From CAVQNQ01 sp963714205 (GTDB lineage: Bacteria; Acidobacteriota; Terriglobia; Bryobacterales; Bryobacteraceae), in the NCBI GenBank assembly GCA_963714205.1, contig CAVQNQ010000002.1:1240001-1304000 (forward strand): 64,000 bases of DNA. The letters are read 5' to 3'. The position numbers were made by a program, and so were the translations under genes. The first letter of the stretch is position 1. The number at the start of each line of letters is the position of its first letter. This document shows positions 46,086 to 55,386 of this stretch, one piece after another. A model generated the notes under the pieces. The model was not told where the DNA came from and searched no databases. It worked only from the letters and a program-made list of their open reading frames with translations.

Positions 46086-46392
46086 CTCTCCGCGTTGGCC
46101 GGAGGGATCGAAAGCCAAGCGCGGTCGGCCACCTGGGCGGCGAATTCCGTGCGGCTGGGGCTGCGGATCTCAGCTCACCTGAAAGACCTCGGTGCGTAGT
46201 CGTCCCGCGACGATCGCCGCCACGCCGTGGCGCCGTCCGCGGGCGTTTGCGATTGCCGCGACTACAGTGCCAACGTCCCACTCCCAGTCGGAGTGATGGC
46301 GCTGGGGAGCCGCGGCACGTAAGCCTACGCCGTCGACTGGGCGCATAAGTCTGCCGTGAAGATTCCGGCAGGCCCAGAGCTTCAGGCGGTAA
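46086..46392. other. Intergenic after the chemosensory operon
   Basis: No supported gene or RNA. Short GC-rich runs are present but do not match the dispersed repeat modules well. No clear terminator hairpin with a T-run is visible. Confidence 0.4.
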
Positions 46393-46572
46393 TCAGTCAG
46401 CGACCTTTCCGCCGTAGCACTCCTGGCAGGCCCGCCAGAAGGAACAATACTTCCGGTTGCAGAGGTTGCTCCCGCGGTTCGGCAGCCACACGCCGGCTCG
46501 GATGGACTGCTGGACCAGCGGGTACAGCCGGGCCGTCGCGCCGAAGTCCGACTGCTCCACCGTGCAGCCGAT
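46393..46572 (-). pseudogene. C-terminal remnant of a PD-(D/E)XK nuclease-like protein
   Basis: The minus frame ends IGCTVEQSDFGATARLYPLV, RAGVWLPNRGSNLCNRKYCS, FWRACQECYGGKVAD. The Cys spacing (C..C..C..C near the end) matches the iron-sulfur or structural Cys cluster of phage-type RecB/Cas4-like exonucleases. The nuclease core upstream is interrupted by stops and missing. It lies next to an integrase remnant, consistent with debris of an integrated element. Confidence 0.5.
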
Positions 46573-47124
46573 TGATGGCCAGGCGGTGCCCGTTTACGAC
46601 AACTTCAGCGTAACCCTAGACGGCCGCCCACCGCTGAGCATTATTGCCAAATGGATCCGCACGCCAGGAAGGTAGATCAGATTCACTTCGAGTGCCTTGC
46701 CATGCCCGAATTTCCACGACTGCTTGCCGGAGCAAGTTGTCGATGAGTATCCTCGAGGGACCCGCAGAGAACGGATTGGCAGTCAAGTCTGCTCGGTCGT
46801 CCCCAATCCTTTATCGCGAGATCGAGTGATCATTTCTCCTACTATCCGATACCGAGCAGGATAATTGGTGCCCCGACAAGTCCGAGACCGCGAGGCCAAT
46901 GAGCACACTGCGGCCCGTCAGGGCTTACTTTTGAAGCGATCGGTGGCCCAGCTGAATCGAAAGTGGGACGGCCTTCCCTCCTCTGCTTCGACCCGGAATT
47001 GGTAGCAACAGTGGTAGCAACGCCGTTCGTCCAGCACCGTCTAAGGGCGTTTCTCGCGTCTACTCGCGTTTCTAAACCGCTGATAATACACAGGGACGAC
47101 TTCCGTAGACGATAGCGTTTCGAA
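46573..47124. other. Mobile-element-flanking intergenic DNA
   Basis: No gene supportable. Contains the short near-repeat GGTAGCAACAGTGGTAGCAAC near 47000, of the kind seen beside integrase attachment regions. The minus-strand ORF crossing it is an antisense-tRNA artefact. Confidence 0.4.
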
Positions 47125-47169
47125 CTACGAACCAGAAGGTCGGGTGTTCGAGTCACCCCGGGCGCACCA
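47125..47169 (+). other. 3' half of tRNA-Arg(ACG), probable attachment-site remnant
   Basis: Begins with the anticodon loop CTACGAA, then the 3' anticodon strand CCAGA, variable region AGGTC, T arm GGGTG-TTCGAGT-CACCC, acceptor strand CGGGCGC, A and CCA. The matching 5' half (GCGCCCG acceptor strand, D arm) is absent; upstream bases do not pair. A break in the anticodon loop is a common crossover site of tyrosine recombinases, and an integrase remnant starts 17 bases away. Confidence 0.8.
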
Positions 47170-47185
47170 TGTAACTCACTGTTTT

Positions 47186-47506
47186 TCAATTAGTTACAGC
47201 TGATCCTGCACTTTGCTCCGATGCTGTGCTGCTGGCACTGTGCAAAGAATTGTGCCCACCCTTTACCTCGCGGGCCTTTTCCATGGCGTCTCGGATCGTC
47301 TGCTCTTGCGGGTGGACGTACCGCTTCGTGATGTTCATATCGCGGTGTCCTGCCAGGCTTGCCGCCCGGAAGTACAGCGTCTCTTGGTCGGAAGTGAGCA
47401 CGCGCTCCTGGTGATTTTCACCCGGAACCATCTTCACTGCCGGAAGAGCCTTTTCCACCCGGCCCCACTCTTGGGCAAGGTGGAACATGCGGCGGAGCGC
47501 CCGCAA
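47186..47506 (-). pseudogene. Tyrosine recombinase (phage-type integrase) with a large internal deletion
   Basis: Core-binding-domain sequence (LRALRRMFHLAQEWGRVEKA, VKMVPGENHQERVLTSDQET) joins in frame at YFRAAS to LAGHRDMNITKRYVHPQEQT. That final motif includes the GH(x)R-type box and the nucleophilic Tyr of RYVHPQ. About 130 residues, including the first catalytic Arg and the HxxR of the fold, are missing, as is the N terminus upstream of a repeat at 47590. It cannot be active. Confidence 0.75.
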
Positions 47507-47589
47507 CGAGGCGTCCGGTCACCGGCAGGCTTTCCGATTTCTGATATTTGCGAATGCCGGCTCGCGTACAGGGGCCGAATTGTCGACCT

Positions 47590-47640
47590 GGACCGCCGCC
47601 GCTCGGGCGGCACGCACGGCGGCCGGCCGCGGAGCACGGG
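47590..47640 (-). repeat. GC-rich repeat module, reverse orientation
   Basis: GCCGCCGCTCGGGCGGCACG followed by GGCGGCCGGCCGCGG is the reverse complement of the second module seen elsewhere. It lies between the integrase remnant and the start of a propeller gene. Confidence 0.7.
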
Positions 47641-47780
47641 GCCGCTTGTCGGCAGTCGTGAAAAAGTAACTCCCGGTTGCCGACCGTCCGGACACAATCC
47701 CTTCACGCATTACGAGCCGACTAAGTCATTTGAGGCCCGGCGCAAATCCGAGACCGGGTCGCCTATGATAACATCGCGTC

Positions 47781-49631
47781 GTGTGTACGCCTTCAAACTT
47801 CATTCTCGGACAATCGAATCAGGCATACGAGCGACTGATATATGGCGCGCGATTGCTGGTTTTTGCTATATGTGCCACGGCTGGCGTTTTGGCGCCGGTG
47901 AACGCGCAGCCCAAGTACACGGTTGCGTATTCCGGATTCGCGCCTCTGAACGCCGACATCTTTATCGCCGACGCCGACGGTCGCAATCCCAAGCCTTTCT
48001 TGGCGAACCCTGCTCAGGATTTCAACGCGTCGTTTTCGCGGGACGGGAAGTGGATCGTGTTTACTTCGGAACGCAATGGTTCCGCGGACATCTACCGCGC
48101 GCACCCGGACGGCACGGGGCTGGAACGGCTGACCGATGATCCCTCCTTCGACGACCAGGCGGCGCTTTCTCCGGACGGACGCACGGTGGCGTTCGTTTCC
48201 AGCCGCAGCGGGCATGCGGAACTTTGGACATTGGATCTCGCCACCAGGACGGTTCGCAACATCACTAACCACGCGGGAGGCCACTTCCGGCCTGCATGGT
48301 CGCCGGACGGGCAGTGGATCGCTATCTCCTCGGACCGCGATTCGCCCAAGCCGCAACGCCCCGACGGATTCGAGCTGATCCAGCAAACCGAGATCTACCT
48401 GCTGCATCCCGACGGCTCCGGCTTGCGACGGCTGACGCACACCAACTCCTATGCCGGCAGCCCCAGTTGGTCGCAGGATGGAAAGCAGATCGTTTTTTAC
48501 AAGGCCAGCTTCGAAGACGTGATCAGTATCTCCGACCCCCGCCATTTGCGCGCCACCACGCAGATCGCCGAGGTAGATGTCGCGTCCGGTCAGGAGAAGG
48601 AACTGACCCAAGGCAAAGGTGAGAAGTGGTCGCCACGTTGGCTCGCGGGCGGCCGCATCGGATATTTCAGCGGCGGCCCGGAAGGCGGCGTTGAGTTCAC
48701 CAAGGGCGATGCTGGAGCGCGCGGCGAATTCAACAGTCCGGATTGGTCTCCGGACGGGCGCACAATGGTCTACTACCGCGACATCGGTCAGAACTGGCCA
48801 CCGGTGATGGAAACGCCGAGCAAGGATTCGCGGTTCCGCCTATTGCGGACGGGGATTTTCCCGAGCTTCTCGCCCGCCGGTGATCGGCTGGTGTTCACCA
48901 ACGGGCAGGCTGCGTTCTCCCACAATGGCCTAGTGGAGGCGAGCGCGGATGGATCAAACCGCTGGCTGATTCACGACGATCTGCAACGCAACACCACGGC
49001 GCCAAGTTGGTCCCCTAGAGGCGACTGGATCGCGTTCGGCCTGGGCGCCGCGTTTCAAGGCTTTCTGGGCTCGGGGCGGGTGACCTCGACGATCGCGCTC
49101 ATTCATCCGGACGGCTCCGGGCTCAAGGAGCTCACGCATGGGGAGCGCAATGACGGGTTCCCGAGTTGGTCTCCGGACGGAAAGCGCCTGGTATTCCGCA
49201 CTGCGGACAAAGCCGGCAAGGGGTTGCGGATCGCCGAACTTGAAACCGGCGAGATCAAGGTGCTGACCGAGGGCGATCACACGGACAATTTTCCGGACTG
49301 GTCACCCAGAGGGGATTGGATCTGCTTCACCAGTAACCGCGAGGATAAGGATTACGAGATCTACGTCATCCGCCCGGACGGTACGGGTCTGAAGCGGCTA
49401 ACCCATCTGCCGGGGAACGACGCGCATTCGACCTGGTCGCCGGACGGCGAATGGATCGCGTTTTCATCCGGCCGCGCGGGATTCAAGGACGAGGTGGCTC
49501 TCCACCCTCACAACCCGCAGTCCTATGGCGAAATCACCGTGATGCGCGCGGATGGCTCGGAGATCACGGCTCTGACGGATAATCCGTGGGAAGACGCAAC
49601 GCCGCGGTGGGCTCCGCTCAGAAGGAAATGA
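47781..49631 (+). CDS. Exported TolB-like WD40/PD40 beta-propeller protein
   Basis: A 616-residue protein. Residues about 18-43 are a signal peptide (RLLVFAICATAGVLAPVNA). At least eight PD40-type repeats follow, such as FSRDGKWIVFTSERNGSADI, LSPDGRTVAFVSSRSGHAEL and WSPDGEWIAFSSGRAGF; the recurrent SPDG and DIY/ELW patterns form a beta propeller. Related domains mediate protein-protein or glycan contacts in the periplasm or are fused to peptidases; no enzymatic domain is visible. The start is a GTG with no clear ribosome site, so the true start may be a little further in. Confidence 0.8.
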   Translation: MCTPSNFILGQSNQAYERLIYGARLLVFAICATAGVLAPVNAQPKYTVAYSGFAPLNADIFIADADGRNPKPFLANPAQDFNASFSRDGKWIVFTSERNGSADIYRAHPDGTGLERLTDDPSFDDQAALSPDGRTVAFVSSRSGHAELWTLDLATRTVRNITNHAGGHFRPAWSPDGQWIAISSDRDSPKPQRPDGFELIQQTEIYLLHPDGSGLRRLTHTNSYAGSPSWSQDGKQIVFYKASFEDVISISDPRHLRATTQIAEVDVASGQEKELTQGKGEKWSPRWLAGGRIGYFSGGPEGGVEFTKGDAGARGEFNSPDWSPDGRTMVYYRDIGQNWPPVMETPSKDSRFRLLRTGIFPSFSPAGDRLVFTNGQAAFSHNGLVEASADGSNRWLIHDDLQRNTTAPSWSPRGDWIAFGLGAAFQGFLGSGRVTSTIALIHPDGSGLKELTHGERNDGFPSWSPDGKRLVFRTADKAGKGLRIAELETGEIKVLTEGDHTDNFPDWSPRGDWICFTSNREDKDYEIYVIRPDGTGLKRLTHLPGNDAHSTWSPDGEWIAFSSGRAGFKDEVALHPHNPQSYGEITVMRADGSEITALTDNPWEDATPRWAPLRRK

Positions 49632-49812
49632 GATCGGCCTCCGGCGCCGCGCTGTTAGCCCCGAATCGAAGTTATCTTGCGAGTTCCGGGCAAGAAGTCC
49701 GCGTGGACGCTCCGCGCGCGACTGCCGGGTAACCCGTGGTCGGCGGGCATCGGCCGCACAGTGGCCTAACACTGAACGGCTACGGACCTCGGGCGTGAAC
49801 TCCACGTTTGGG

Positions 49813-50280
49813 CTAACGCCCTGCGGTGGGCACCGGGGCCGCGGGCAGCATGTTGCGAATCGCCGCGATTCGCCATCCTTCGGGCGTGCGCGTCAGCAAG
49901 AAGGTGCTCCACATGTGCCGTTCCTGGCCGCCGGCAAGGCCAGCCAGATCGTACCGCGCGTCAGCGATGGCCACGTCCGAAGCGAGGTAACGGATACTCT
50001 CGACCGTGAGCGTGCGCTTTCCTCCGGTCGCTCCCGAACTGGCCATAGTGCCACGCACTACTGCCTCGCGGCCCTTCCGCCACTCGCCGGAGGAAACCAG
50101 TTGGTCGCTATCGGCCGTGAACAGTGCTGTGACGGCGTTCGCATCCGTGGCGTTGCGGGCGTCCTCGTACTTCTTCACAACGTCCCGGATCGCCGAGTCC
50201 CCGCCGCCAGCGGAACCCGACTGGCCGGACGAGAACCGCCCGCTCAACAGAAGGAGTGAGAACACTAGGCACAGACGCAT
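49813..50280 (-). CDS. Exported SnoaL/DUF4440-like protein (SgcJ/EcaC type)
   Basis: A 155-residue protein. MRLCLVFSLLLLSGRFSSGQ is a Sec signal peptide. The mature domain is an alpha+beta cone of the NTF2 superfamily: AIRDVVKKYEDARNATDANA, VTALFTADSDQLVSSGEWRK, and ending STFLLTRTPEGWRIAAIRNM. Such proteins are small-ligand binding or structural; the reaction, if any, is unknown. Monocistronic, with its upstream region running into a repeat module. Confidence 0.8.
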   Translation of the reverse strand: MRLCLVFSLLLLSGRFSSGQSGSAGGGDSAIRDVVKKYEDARNATDANAVTALFTADSDQLVSSGEWRKGREAVVRGTMASSGATGGKRTLTVESIRYLASDVAIADARYDLAGLAGGQERHMWSTFLLTRTPEGWRIAAIRNMLPAAPVPTAGR

Positions 50281-50389
50281 CGCTTACCTCCAACCTCGTC
50301 GGGCCAGTGTACCACGATCTCCATTGGCGTCCCCCTGCACGGTAGATCTGTCCGGTGTGACGCCCGAGGTTTGCGACGCCGCGATTTGG

Positions 50390-50435
50390 GCCTCCTCCGC
50401 TCGGGCGGCACGAACGCCGGCCGGCCGCGGAACTC
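50390..50435 (-). repeat. GC-rich repeat module, reverse orientation
   Basis: CTCCGCTCGGGCGGCACGAA followed by GCCGGCCGGCCGCGGAA is a second reverse-orientation copy of the module. It sits between divergently transcribed genes. Confidence 0.65.
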
Positions 50436-50485
50436 AGGGAGTGATCTGCCCGAGCGCTGTCTAAGGGCCAACTTCCGGAATCGTT

Positions 50486-51388
50486 GTGTGTTTCTTCATG
50501 GATTCTCTACGACTTCTTCAGCTTGTCCCGTATTGGTCCGATAGTGGAGTTCTTAGGGCAGCACTCGTGAGACCGATCCTGGCCGCGTCCATCGTAATTG
50601 TGATCGCAGCTAGGCATGCGGCCGGAAGTGACCCCGCCGCCGCTCCGATCGCTACTGATCGGCCCGCTGCGACCGATTCCAGCGTCGTTGTCCCGCCCGG
50701 AAGCTTACAAGCCGGGAATGGATTCGCAGAAAGCGTAAACCAGGGGCAAAGCACGTTCGACGCTCCGGGGACATTGTTGCGCTTCGGGATGGCATCGAAA
50801 ACCGAGCTGCGTCTGACTGCTCCGGACTACTTTCGCCAAGTGGGAATAGGCTCTGGGTTTGGCGACCTTGTGGTCGGGATAAAACAGCAGTTGGGCCCTA
50901 CGCCAGGCGGCTTTGACGTTTCGCTCGTCTTATCGCTCAGTCTGCCGACGGGCGCTAGCGTCATTTCGAGTCACGGGTATGATCCATTCGTGCAGCTGCC
51001 CTGGTCGCGAGCATTTTCATCCAACTGGACAGCAGCGGGGATGTTATCGGTGTATTGGCCGACCGAGCAGGGCCATCGGAACGTGACGGGGGAGACCACG
51101 TTCTTGATGGACCGGCAGTTAACGAAGACGTGGGATGCGTTTGTCGAATACGCAGGCGACTTCCCGGAGCAGGGAGGTCCCAGGCACCTTGTGCATTTCG
51201 GCACGGCCTACAAGCCAACCTCCCATCAGCAGCTCGATCTGCATTGGGTTGGGCCTGTCTTCGGCCGCGGTGGATCACTTCGTCGGTGTCGGCTACTCCT
51301 TTCGCTTGCAAGCGGTCCGGCGGTAGCGGTCGACGGCAGTGACGAGACGATTGACCGTGGCAGGTCGGCGTGGAATCTGGGACCATAG
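50486..51388 (+). CDS. Outer-membrane transporter-like protein (phenol meta-pathway type), frameshifted at its C terminus
   Basis: A signal peptide at about 20-45 (ASIVIVIAARHAAG) is followed by DRPAATDSSVVVPPGSLQAG, the typical opening of the MetA-pathway-phenol family of beta-barrel proteins, and by strands such as LRFGMASKTELRLTAPDYFR and GGFDVSLVLSLSLPTGASVI. Near 51245 the frame should shift so that the last strands read LGLSSAAVDHFVGVGYSFRL and stop at 51326; as written it continues into an unrelated Arg-rich tail to 51388. The natural gene is therefore about 280 residues with a one-position indel. Confidence 0.75.
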   Translation: MCFFMDSLRLLQLVPYWSDSGVLRAALVRPILAASIVIVIAARHAAGSDPAAAPIATDRPAATDSSVVVPPGSLQAGNGFAESVNQGQSTFDAPGTLLRFGMASKTELRLTAPDYFRQVGIGSGFGDLVVGIKQQLGPTPGGFDVSLVLSLSLPTGASVISSHGYDPFVQLPWSRAFSSNWTAAGMLSVYWPTEQGHRNVTGETTFLMDRQLTKTWDAFVEYAGDFPEQGGPRHLVHFGTAYKPTSHQQLDLHWVGPVFGRGGSLRRCRLLLSLASGPAVAVDGSDETIDRGRSAWNLGP

Positions 51389-51480
51389 GATTCTCCGTTT
51401 CGCGCGACGAGCGCTGGGCATACGATTCGCAGCGCGATGTGTATCAGACGAGCATCATTCTGGCGGAAGGGATTCAGTAG
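51388..51480 (+). pseudogene. C-terminal tail of a TolB-like propeller gene
   Basis: The frame GFSVSRDERWAYDSQRDVYQ, then TSIILAEGIQ and a stop, is the typical last propeller blade and tail of acidobacterial TolB-like proteins (usually SPDGRWLLY...D..S.I.LVE). Nothing of the rest of the gene is present; it abuts the frameshifted transporter. Confidence 0.45.
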
Positions 51481-51498
51481 CGAGTCGATCGCCGGAGT

Positions 51499-52020
51499 TC
51501 ATTGACTGGTATCACCACGGCGATCAACGCACCAACGCAAAAGGACTCTTGTGTGGACCCTTAGCCGACCTGTTCCCAACCGCCCCGAGAGTCCAAAGAA
51601 TCGGCGGACCAAGGCGCGATAGGGAGAGGACAGGTCCATACACACCAGCAGGACATCTTCTTTGCCTTCCAAGCGTTGCAGATAGGCCTCCAGGGCGGTC
51701 TCTGAGCGCCCCAGCACCACGTCGTAGATCTTGTGGTTCCTCAGGTCGCACAGGGTGGTGGCATAGCCCTTTCGTCGGGTGAAGAAGTGCTCGTCGATGC
51801 CCAGAATCTGCGGGCAGCGGGGTGGCTGCCACTCGGCGAACTGGCGCTGGAGGCCGCGGCGGAAATAGCGCTCGACGGTGGCGGCGCCGATACCTTCTCG
51901 GCGGCCCAGGCGGCTGCGGTTGATGCCATCCAGGTGCTGCTGGTAGATGGCCTTCTGGAATGCCTCGCTACTATTGCACCGGCACTGTTCGGGGCTTATC
52001 CCTTCATCTTGCAGCAGCGC
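51499..52020 (-). mobile_element. ISL3-family transposase remnant
   Basis: The minus frame reads LLQDEGISPEQCRCNSSEAF, NRSRLGRREGIGAATVERYF and then the DDE core: PPRCPQILGIDEHFFTRRKG (first catalytic Asp) and LLVCMDLSSPYRALVRRFF (second Asp). After RRFF at about 51595 the expected DRFHVVRL motif and the last catalytic Glu are missing and an unrelated tail follows. The N-terminal zinc-finger region is also absent. No terminal inverted repeats are recognised. Confidence 0.7.
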
Positions 52021-52140
52021 ATGAAACGAGCAAGCGGCACATCCCCCGAACCCTACGCCTGAATGCTTATTCGCTGATTCGTACTGCCCTAAGTTCTCCA
52101 GAGCGAAATCAACAAGTTTCTTTGAAGGGGTGCCCGCAGC

Positions 52141-54258
52141 TCAGTGCCTGGCAAGATCGAGGAGCAGGATGTCGGAACGCGGCTGCACCCGTTCCAAAAT
52201 CACTTCGCGGCCGTCTGGGGAAATGTCGAAGTCCCGAATATTGAAATCGTCAGGGACCTTGGTGAGCTCTCGCTCGGCCTTGGTATCCAGGTTCGTTAAC
52301 CAGAGATCTTTATGTTCAATCCCACCCCGCAGGAAGGCCAGTGTATGGCCCCCCGAGAGGAATTTGAGGTGTCGGGCGCCCCGCGTCAGGTTGGTCAGCT
52401 GAGAAAGCTGATGCGCGACACCGCCGCCCGTGACAGCATTGACGGAAAACGTCGTGCCAACCTCCGGTCCAGAGTAGATCACGAAGCGGCCGTCGGGCTG
52501 CCATGCCGGGTCTAACGAGTAGTCGCGCACACGAACAACCGCAGAGCCGTCATCGATCCGCACCTCAAAAAGGTGCGGCACGCCGTGGTCATTTGCCGCC
52601 GACATAATCGACCGGCCATCCGGCGCCCATGTGGGAGAGCCCTGCAACTCGAGTGAATCGCTTAAGACATGCGCAGCGCTCCCGTCCGACTGCATCAGGT
52701 ACAACGACGTGTGTCCGCTTTGGCGAATCGAAAACGCGATACGTACACCGTCGGGGGAGATCGTGGGGCCGCCAATGATCTGCGCAGCGTGAGCATTCCA
52801 CAATTCCTTGTCGTTTCCGTTCGTGCGCTTCCAAATACTTTCGGTTCCGCTCACCGAAGAGCAAAACACCAGATAATCGGGCCCAAGCCTGGGAGAGAAC
52901 GCGGTAGCGGGCGTCGTGGAGACCCGAGCCGGCGACGACACTCCGGCAACTGCATCGCCGATCGTTAGCCGCCAGAGAGTTCTCTTGGGATTGGCTCGCG
53001 TGACCACCAGTCGCTTGCCATCCGCGGTGGCGGCCAGTGAGGTATACGCGTCCGGACCGAAGGTCAGACGGTGAGGGATGCGGTGTTCGACGTCCATGCT
53101 GTACAGCCACGGTCCGGAACCGTCGGGCTCGCCGGCGAGGTACATCAAAGTGTGTCGATTCACGAGGACTGGATGACTCACCCTTCCGTTCTGCGTCGTG
53201 ATCCGTTCAGGCGGGCCGCCCAAAGGCTTGATCCGCCAGATGTCCAGTTTGTCGGGAAGCACACCGTAGACGAAGTAGATGAACCGGTTGTCGGGATCCC
53301 ATAGTGGAAAGTGGGAATGCACTCCGGCGGGCGCGGTGAAGATTGGCCGCCCCGGAAGATGCGACACGCTCTCAGAAACGAATAGTGGATCTCCGGGTGC
53401 AGTCGTATGGTAGACGATCCGTGAGCCATCGCTTGACCAATCATACTCGGCCGCGCCTTCCAGGTACGGCCTGGGCTCTCCACCTAGCGCGGGCACGGCC
53501 CATACGCCGATCTGCCCAATGGCGTCGGCCGGCTGGCGAACCCAAAACGTGACCAAGGAACCATCCGGCGAAAACCCCAGCGCCCGCACCGAGGGGTTGA
53601 TGAGTTCGGGAGCGCTTCCGTGAGTCAGGTTATGAAACTGTCCCGAGCCGAGCTGTGTGACCCAGACATCCGTGTGCCCATCCCGGCCCGACAGGAAGGC
53701 TACGAACTTGCCGTCGCGCGACACGGCAGCGTCCTGCTCTGTTCCGTCGAAATCGGTCACCGTCTGAGATTGCGCTTCCGCAATCGGGTTGCGCCAGAAG
53801 CGCCCGGTATTCGCCAGCCATACAGTCGGGGTCACGGTGGCCGCAATTACCGTCGCCGCGATCAGAAGCCAGACACGGTGACGATTCTTGTTACCGTCCG
53901 GCCGCAGTTGTGATTTTGAGTCCCGAGAGCGAAACACGGGAGTGTATCCGCCCCTCGGCAGTTCGATGACGATGCCATCGTCCTTTCCTTCGGATACGTA
54001 ATACTCAGCCAGCCGGGCGCGAAGCCGGCCAGCCTCGGTCCGCACGATGGAATCTCGCGAAGGATCGTGGTCCGGCTTGCGTCCAAACACTTCGACGGCA
54101 ATTACCGACTCCTTGAGTTGGCCGGCGCTGCCCTCCAGATGCCGGTCGACGACAAACTTGAGGAAGCGGCTCATGCGCTCATTCCGAAGGAACCCACGGC
54201 TGGCCAAGACCCGTTCCAGTTGCCGGCGTGCGGCTCCATCCGTTACCGCAATGGGCAC
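52141..54258 (-). CDS. Membrane-anchored winged-helix and TolB-propeller protein
   Basis: A 705-residue protein. Residues about 8-112 are a DNA-binding-like domain (LERVLASRGFLRNERMSRFL, VIAVEVFGRKPDHDPSRDSI, VRTEAGRLRARLAEYY, ELPRGGYTPVF) found at the N terminus of many acidobacterial regulators. Residues about 128-150 form one membrane helix (VWLLIAATVIAATVTPTVWL), and the remainder is a periplasmic TolB-like propeller with repeated SPDG-type blades. This layout suggests a one-component signal transducer linking a periplasmic propeller to cytoplasmic DNA binding. The DNA target is unknown; it is divergent from a secreted-protein gene. Confidence 0.85.
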   Translation of the reverse strand: MPIAVTDGAARRQLERVLASRGFLRNERMSRFLKFVVDRHLEGSAGQLKESVIAVEVFGRKPDHDPSRDSIVRTEAGRLRARLAEYYVSEGKDDGIVIELPRGGYTPVFRSRDSKSQLRPDGNKNRHRVWLLIAATVIAATVTPTVWLANTGRFWRNPIAEAQSQTVTDFDGTEQDAAVSRDGKFVAFLSGRDGHTDVWVTQLGSGQFHNLTHGSAPELINPSVRALGFSPDGSLVTFWVRQPADAIGQIGVWAVPALGGEPRPYLEGAAEYDWSSDGSRIVYHTTAPGDPLFVSESVSHLPGRPIFTAPAGVHSHFPLWDPDNRFIYFVYGVLPDKLDIWRIKPLGGPPERITTQNGRVSHPVLVNRHTLMYLAGEPDGSGPWLYSMDVEHRIPHRLTFGPDAYTSLAATADGKRLVVTRANPKRTLWRLTIGDAVAGVSSPARVSTTPATAFSPRLGPDYLVFCSSVSGTESIWKRTNGNDKELWNAHAAQIIGGPTISPDGVRIAFSIRQSGHTSLYLMQSDGSAAHVLSDSLELQGSPTWAPDGRSIMSAANDHGVPHLFEVRIDDGSAVVRVRDYSLDPAWQPDGRFVIYSGPEVGTTFSVNAVTGGGVAHQLSQLTNLTRGARHLKFLSGGHTLAFLRGGIEHKDLWLTNLDTKAERELTKVPDDFNIRDFDISPDGREVILERVQPRSDILLLDLARH

Positions 54259-54402
54259 GTTTTCGAGAATACACCCTATTTTCAGCGATGTGCAAATGTA
54301 TGAAACAGGCTTTCAACCTGTCTGGACTTGCTTCTTCTTTGCGCTGCCTTCATTGTGAAAACCGGATCGGGATCGCAAAAAGATCCTAGCAGGAGGAGAG
54401 CC

Positions 54403-54984
54403 ATGCGAATTCGTTTCAAATCTGGGTTTTTGAGCGCCGCGCTGACCCTCTCGGTGGGGCTTGTTCTGGGTCAGGACACGAGGAACGTTCGTTTCCGGGG
54501 GGTGATTCACGACTACGGTCCTTCGACGATATCGGGCGGCCCGTACGAGCTGCGCGGGGACTGGACGCTGGAGGTGCAAAGAAGCGGCACAGCCAACTTT
54601 ACGGCCGACCTGGCCATGGAAACCAGCGACTACGGGATTTCCGATTCCACTCAGGTAGATCCCACAAACCCGTCAACCCGAAATCCGCACACCCACCATA
54701 TCAGCCTGACGAGCGGAGCGGTGAGCTACGACGCGTCCGTTTGCCCCGCCAACAACCCCGCCACCACGACGGTCGGTGTTGTGGTTACGGGAACTGCCGT
54801 GACGACTGCAAATGGGAGCCCGGCGCCTTTTGAATCCAAGGGGCCATCCACGCTCCAAGTGTGCGTCACAGGGGGGTCTACAGTCTCGTTTTCCAATCTC
54901 AGCTTGGTGTACACCGGGCCCGCAACGAGCCACTTCGGTACTCAGGCGATTCACGGGGTCGTGACTGCCGTGGCGACAAAGTGA
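54403..54984 (+). CDS. Secreted hypothetical protein
   Basis: A 193-residue protein. The ATG at 54403 follows AGGAGGAG at good spacing; the in-frame upstream extension lacks such a site. MRIRFKSGFLSAALTLSVGL is a signal peptide. The mature part is beta-rich with two Cys residues (DASVCPANN and STLQVCVTGG), likely a disulfide, and a His-rich turn NPHTHHISLTSG. GPYELRGDWTLEVQRSGTAN suggests a beta-sandwich. I do not recognise the family. Its divergent neighbour is the winged-helix propeller protein. Confidence 0.7.
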   Translation: MRIRFKSGFLSAALTLSVGLVLGQDTRNVRFRGVIHDYGPSTISGGPYELRGDWTLEVQRSGTANFTADLAMETSDYGISDSTQVDPTNPSTRNPHTHHISLTSGAVSYDASVCPANNPATTTVGVVVTGTAVTTANGSPAPFESKGPSTLQVCVTGGSTVSFSNLSLVYTGPATSHFGTQAIHGVVTAVATK

Positions 54985-55154
54985 CGCATTAGACCAAGTA
55001 CACGAGCGCGATCCGCTGGCGAATCACGCAATGTCCATGGGGTCATCTATCAGCCGACAGGATCAAGCAGCGGAGCGATGCCACCGCCGGCTGATCCTGG
55101 TGGTGGAGCAGTAACTGCGACCCATCGCGCACCGGCACATGCGCCTGGAGCCGG

Positions 55155-55356
55155 AGGGTGGGATGCGGCAAATTCTGGCGGACCGCGCGCGGGCAGTGGC
55201 GCGGAAAGCGTGGAGGCGGGGCGTATGAGCTGGTGCCAGACGAGCGCATGGTCCCTCCGCGAAACGATCGCGCGGCCGGCAAAATTGATGGAGCTGCGCT
55301 ATTTCGAAGGCGGGAGCGGGGAGGAGACGGCCGATCTCTGGCAAAGGCCAGGCTGA
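55155..55356 (+). pseudogene. Remnant of an ECF sigma factor (SigK/HrdB-like group)
   Basis: Two short matches in different frames lie in the expected order: MRQILADRARAVARKAWRRG at about 55161, and KLMELRYFEGGSGEETADL at about 55285, which is the sigma region 4 start. The intervening part is shortened and frames differ, so no sigma factor is made. Such sigma genes often precede Ser/Thr kinase genes in Acidobacteria, as here. Confidence 0.65.
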
Positions 55357-55386
55357 AACGCGGGCTCACCCGAGGCGCAGCGGCGG

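Noticed and set aside
46842..47189. Minus-strand ORF containing GAPGVTRTPDLLVRS
   Set aside because: This peptide is the translated antisense of a tRNA 3' half, a well-known annotation artefact; it has no ribosome site and crosses the attachment-site remnant.
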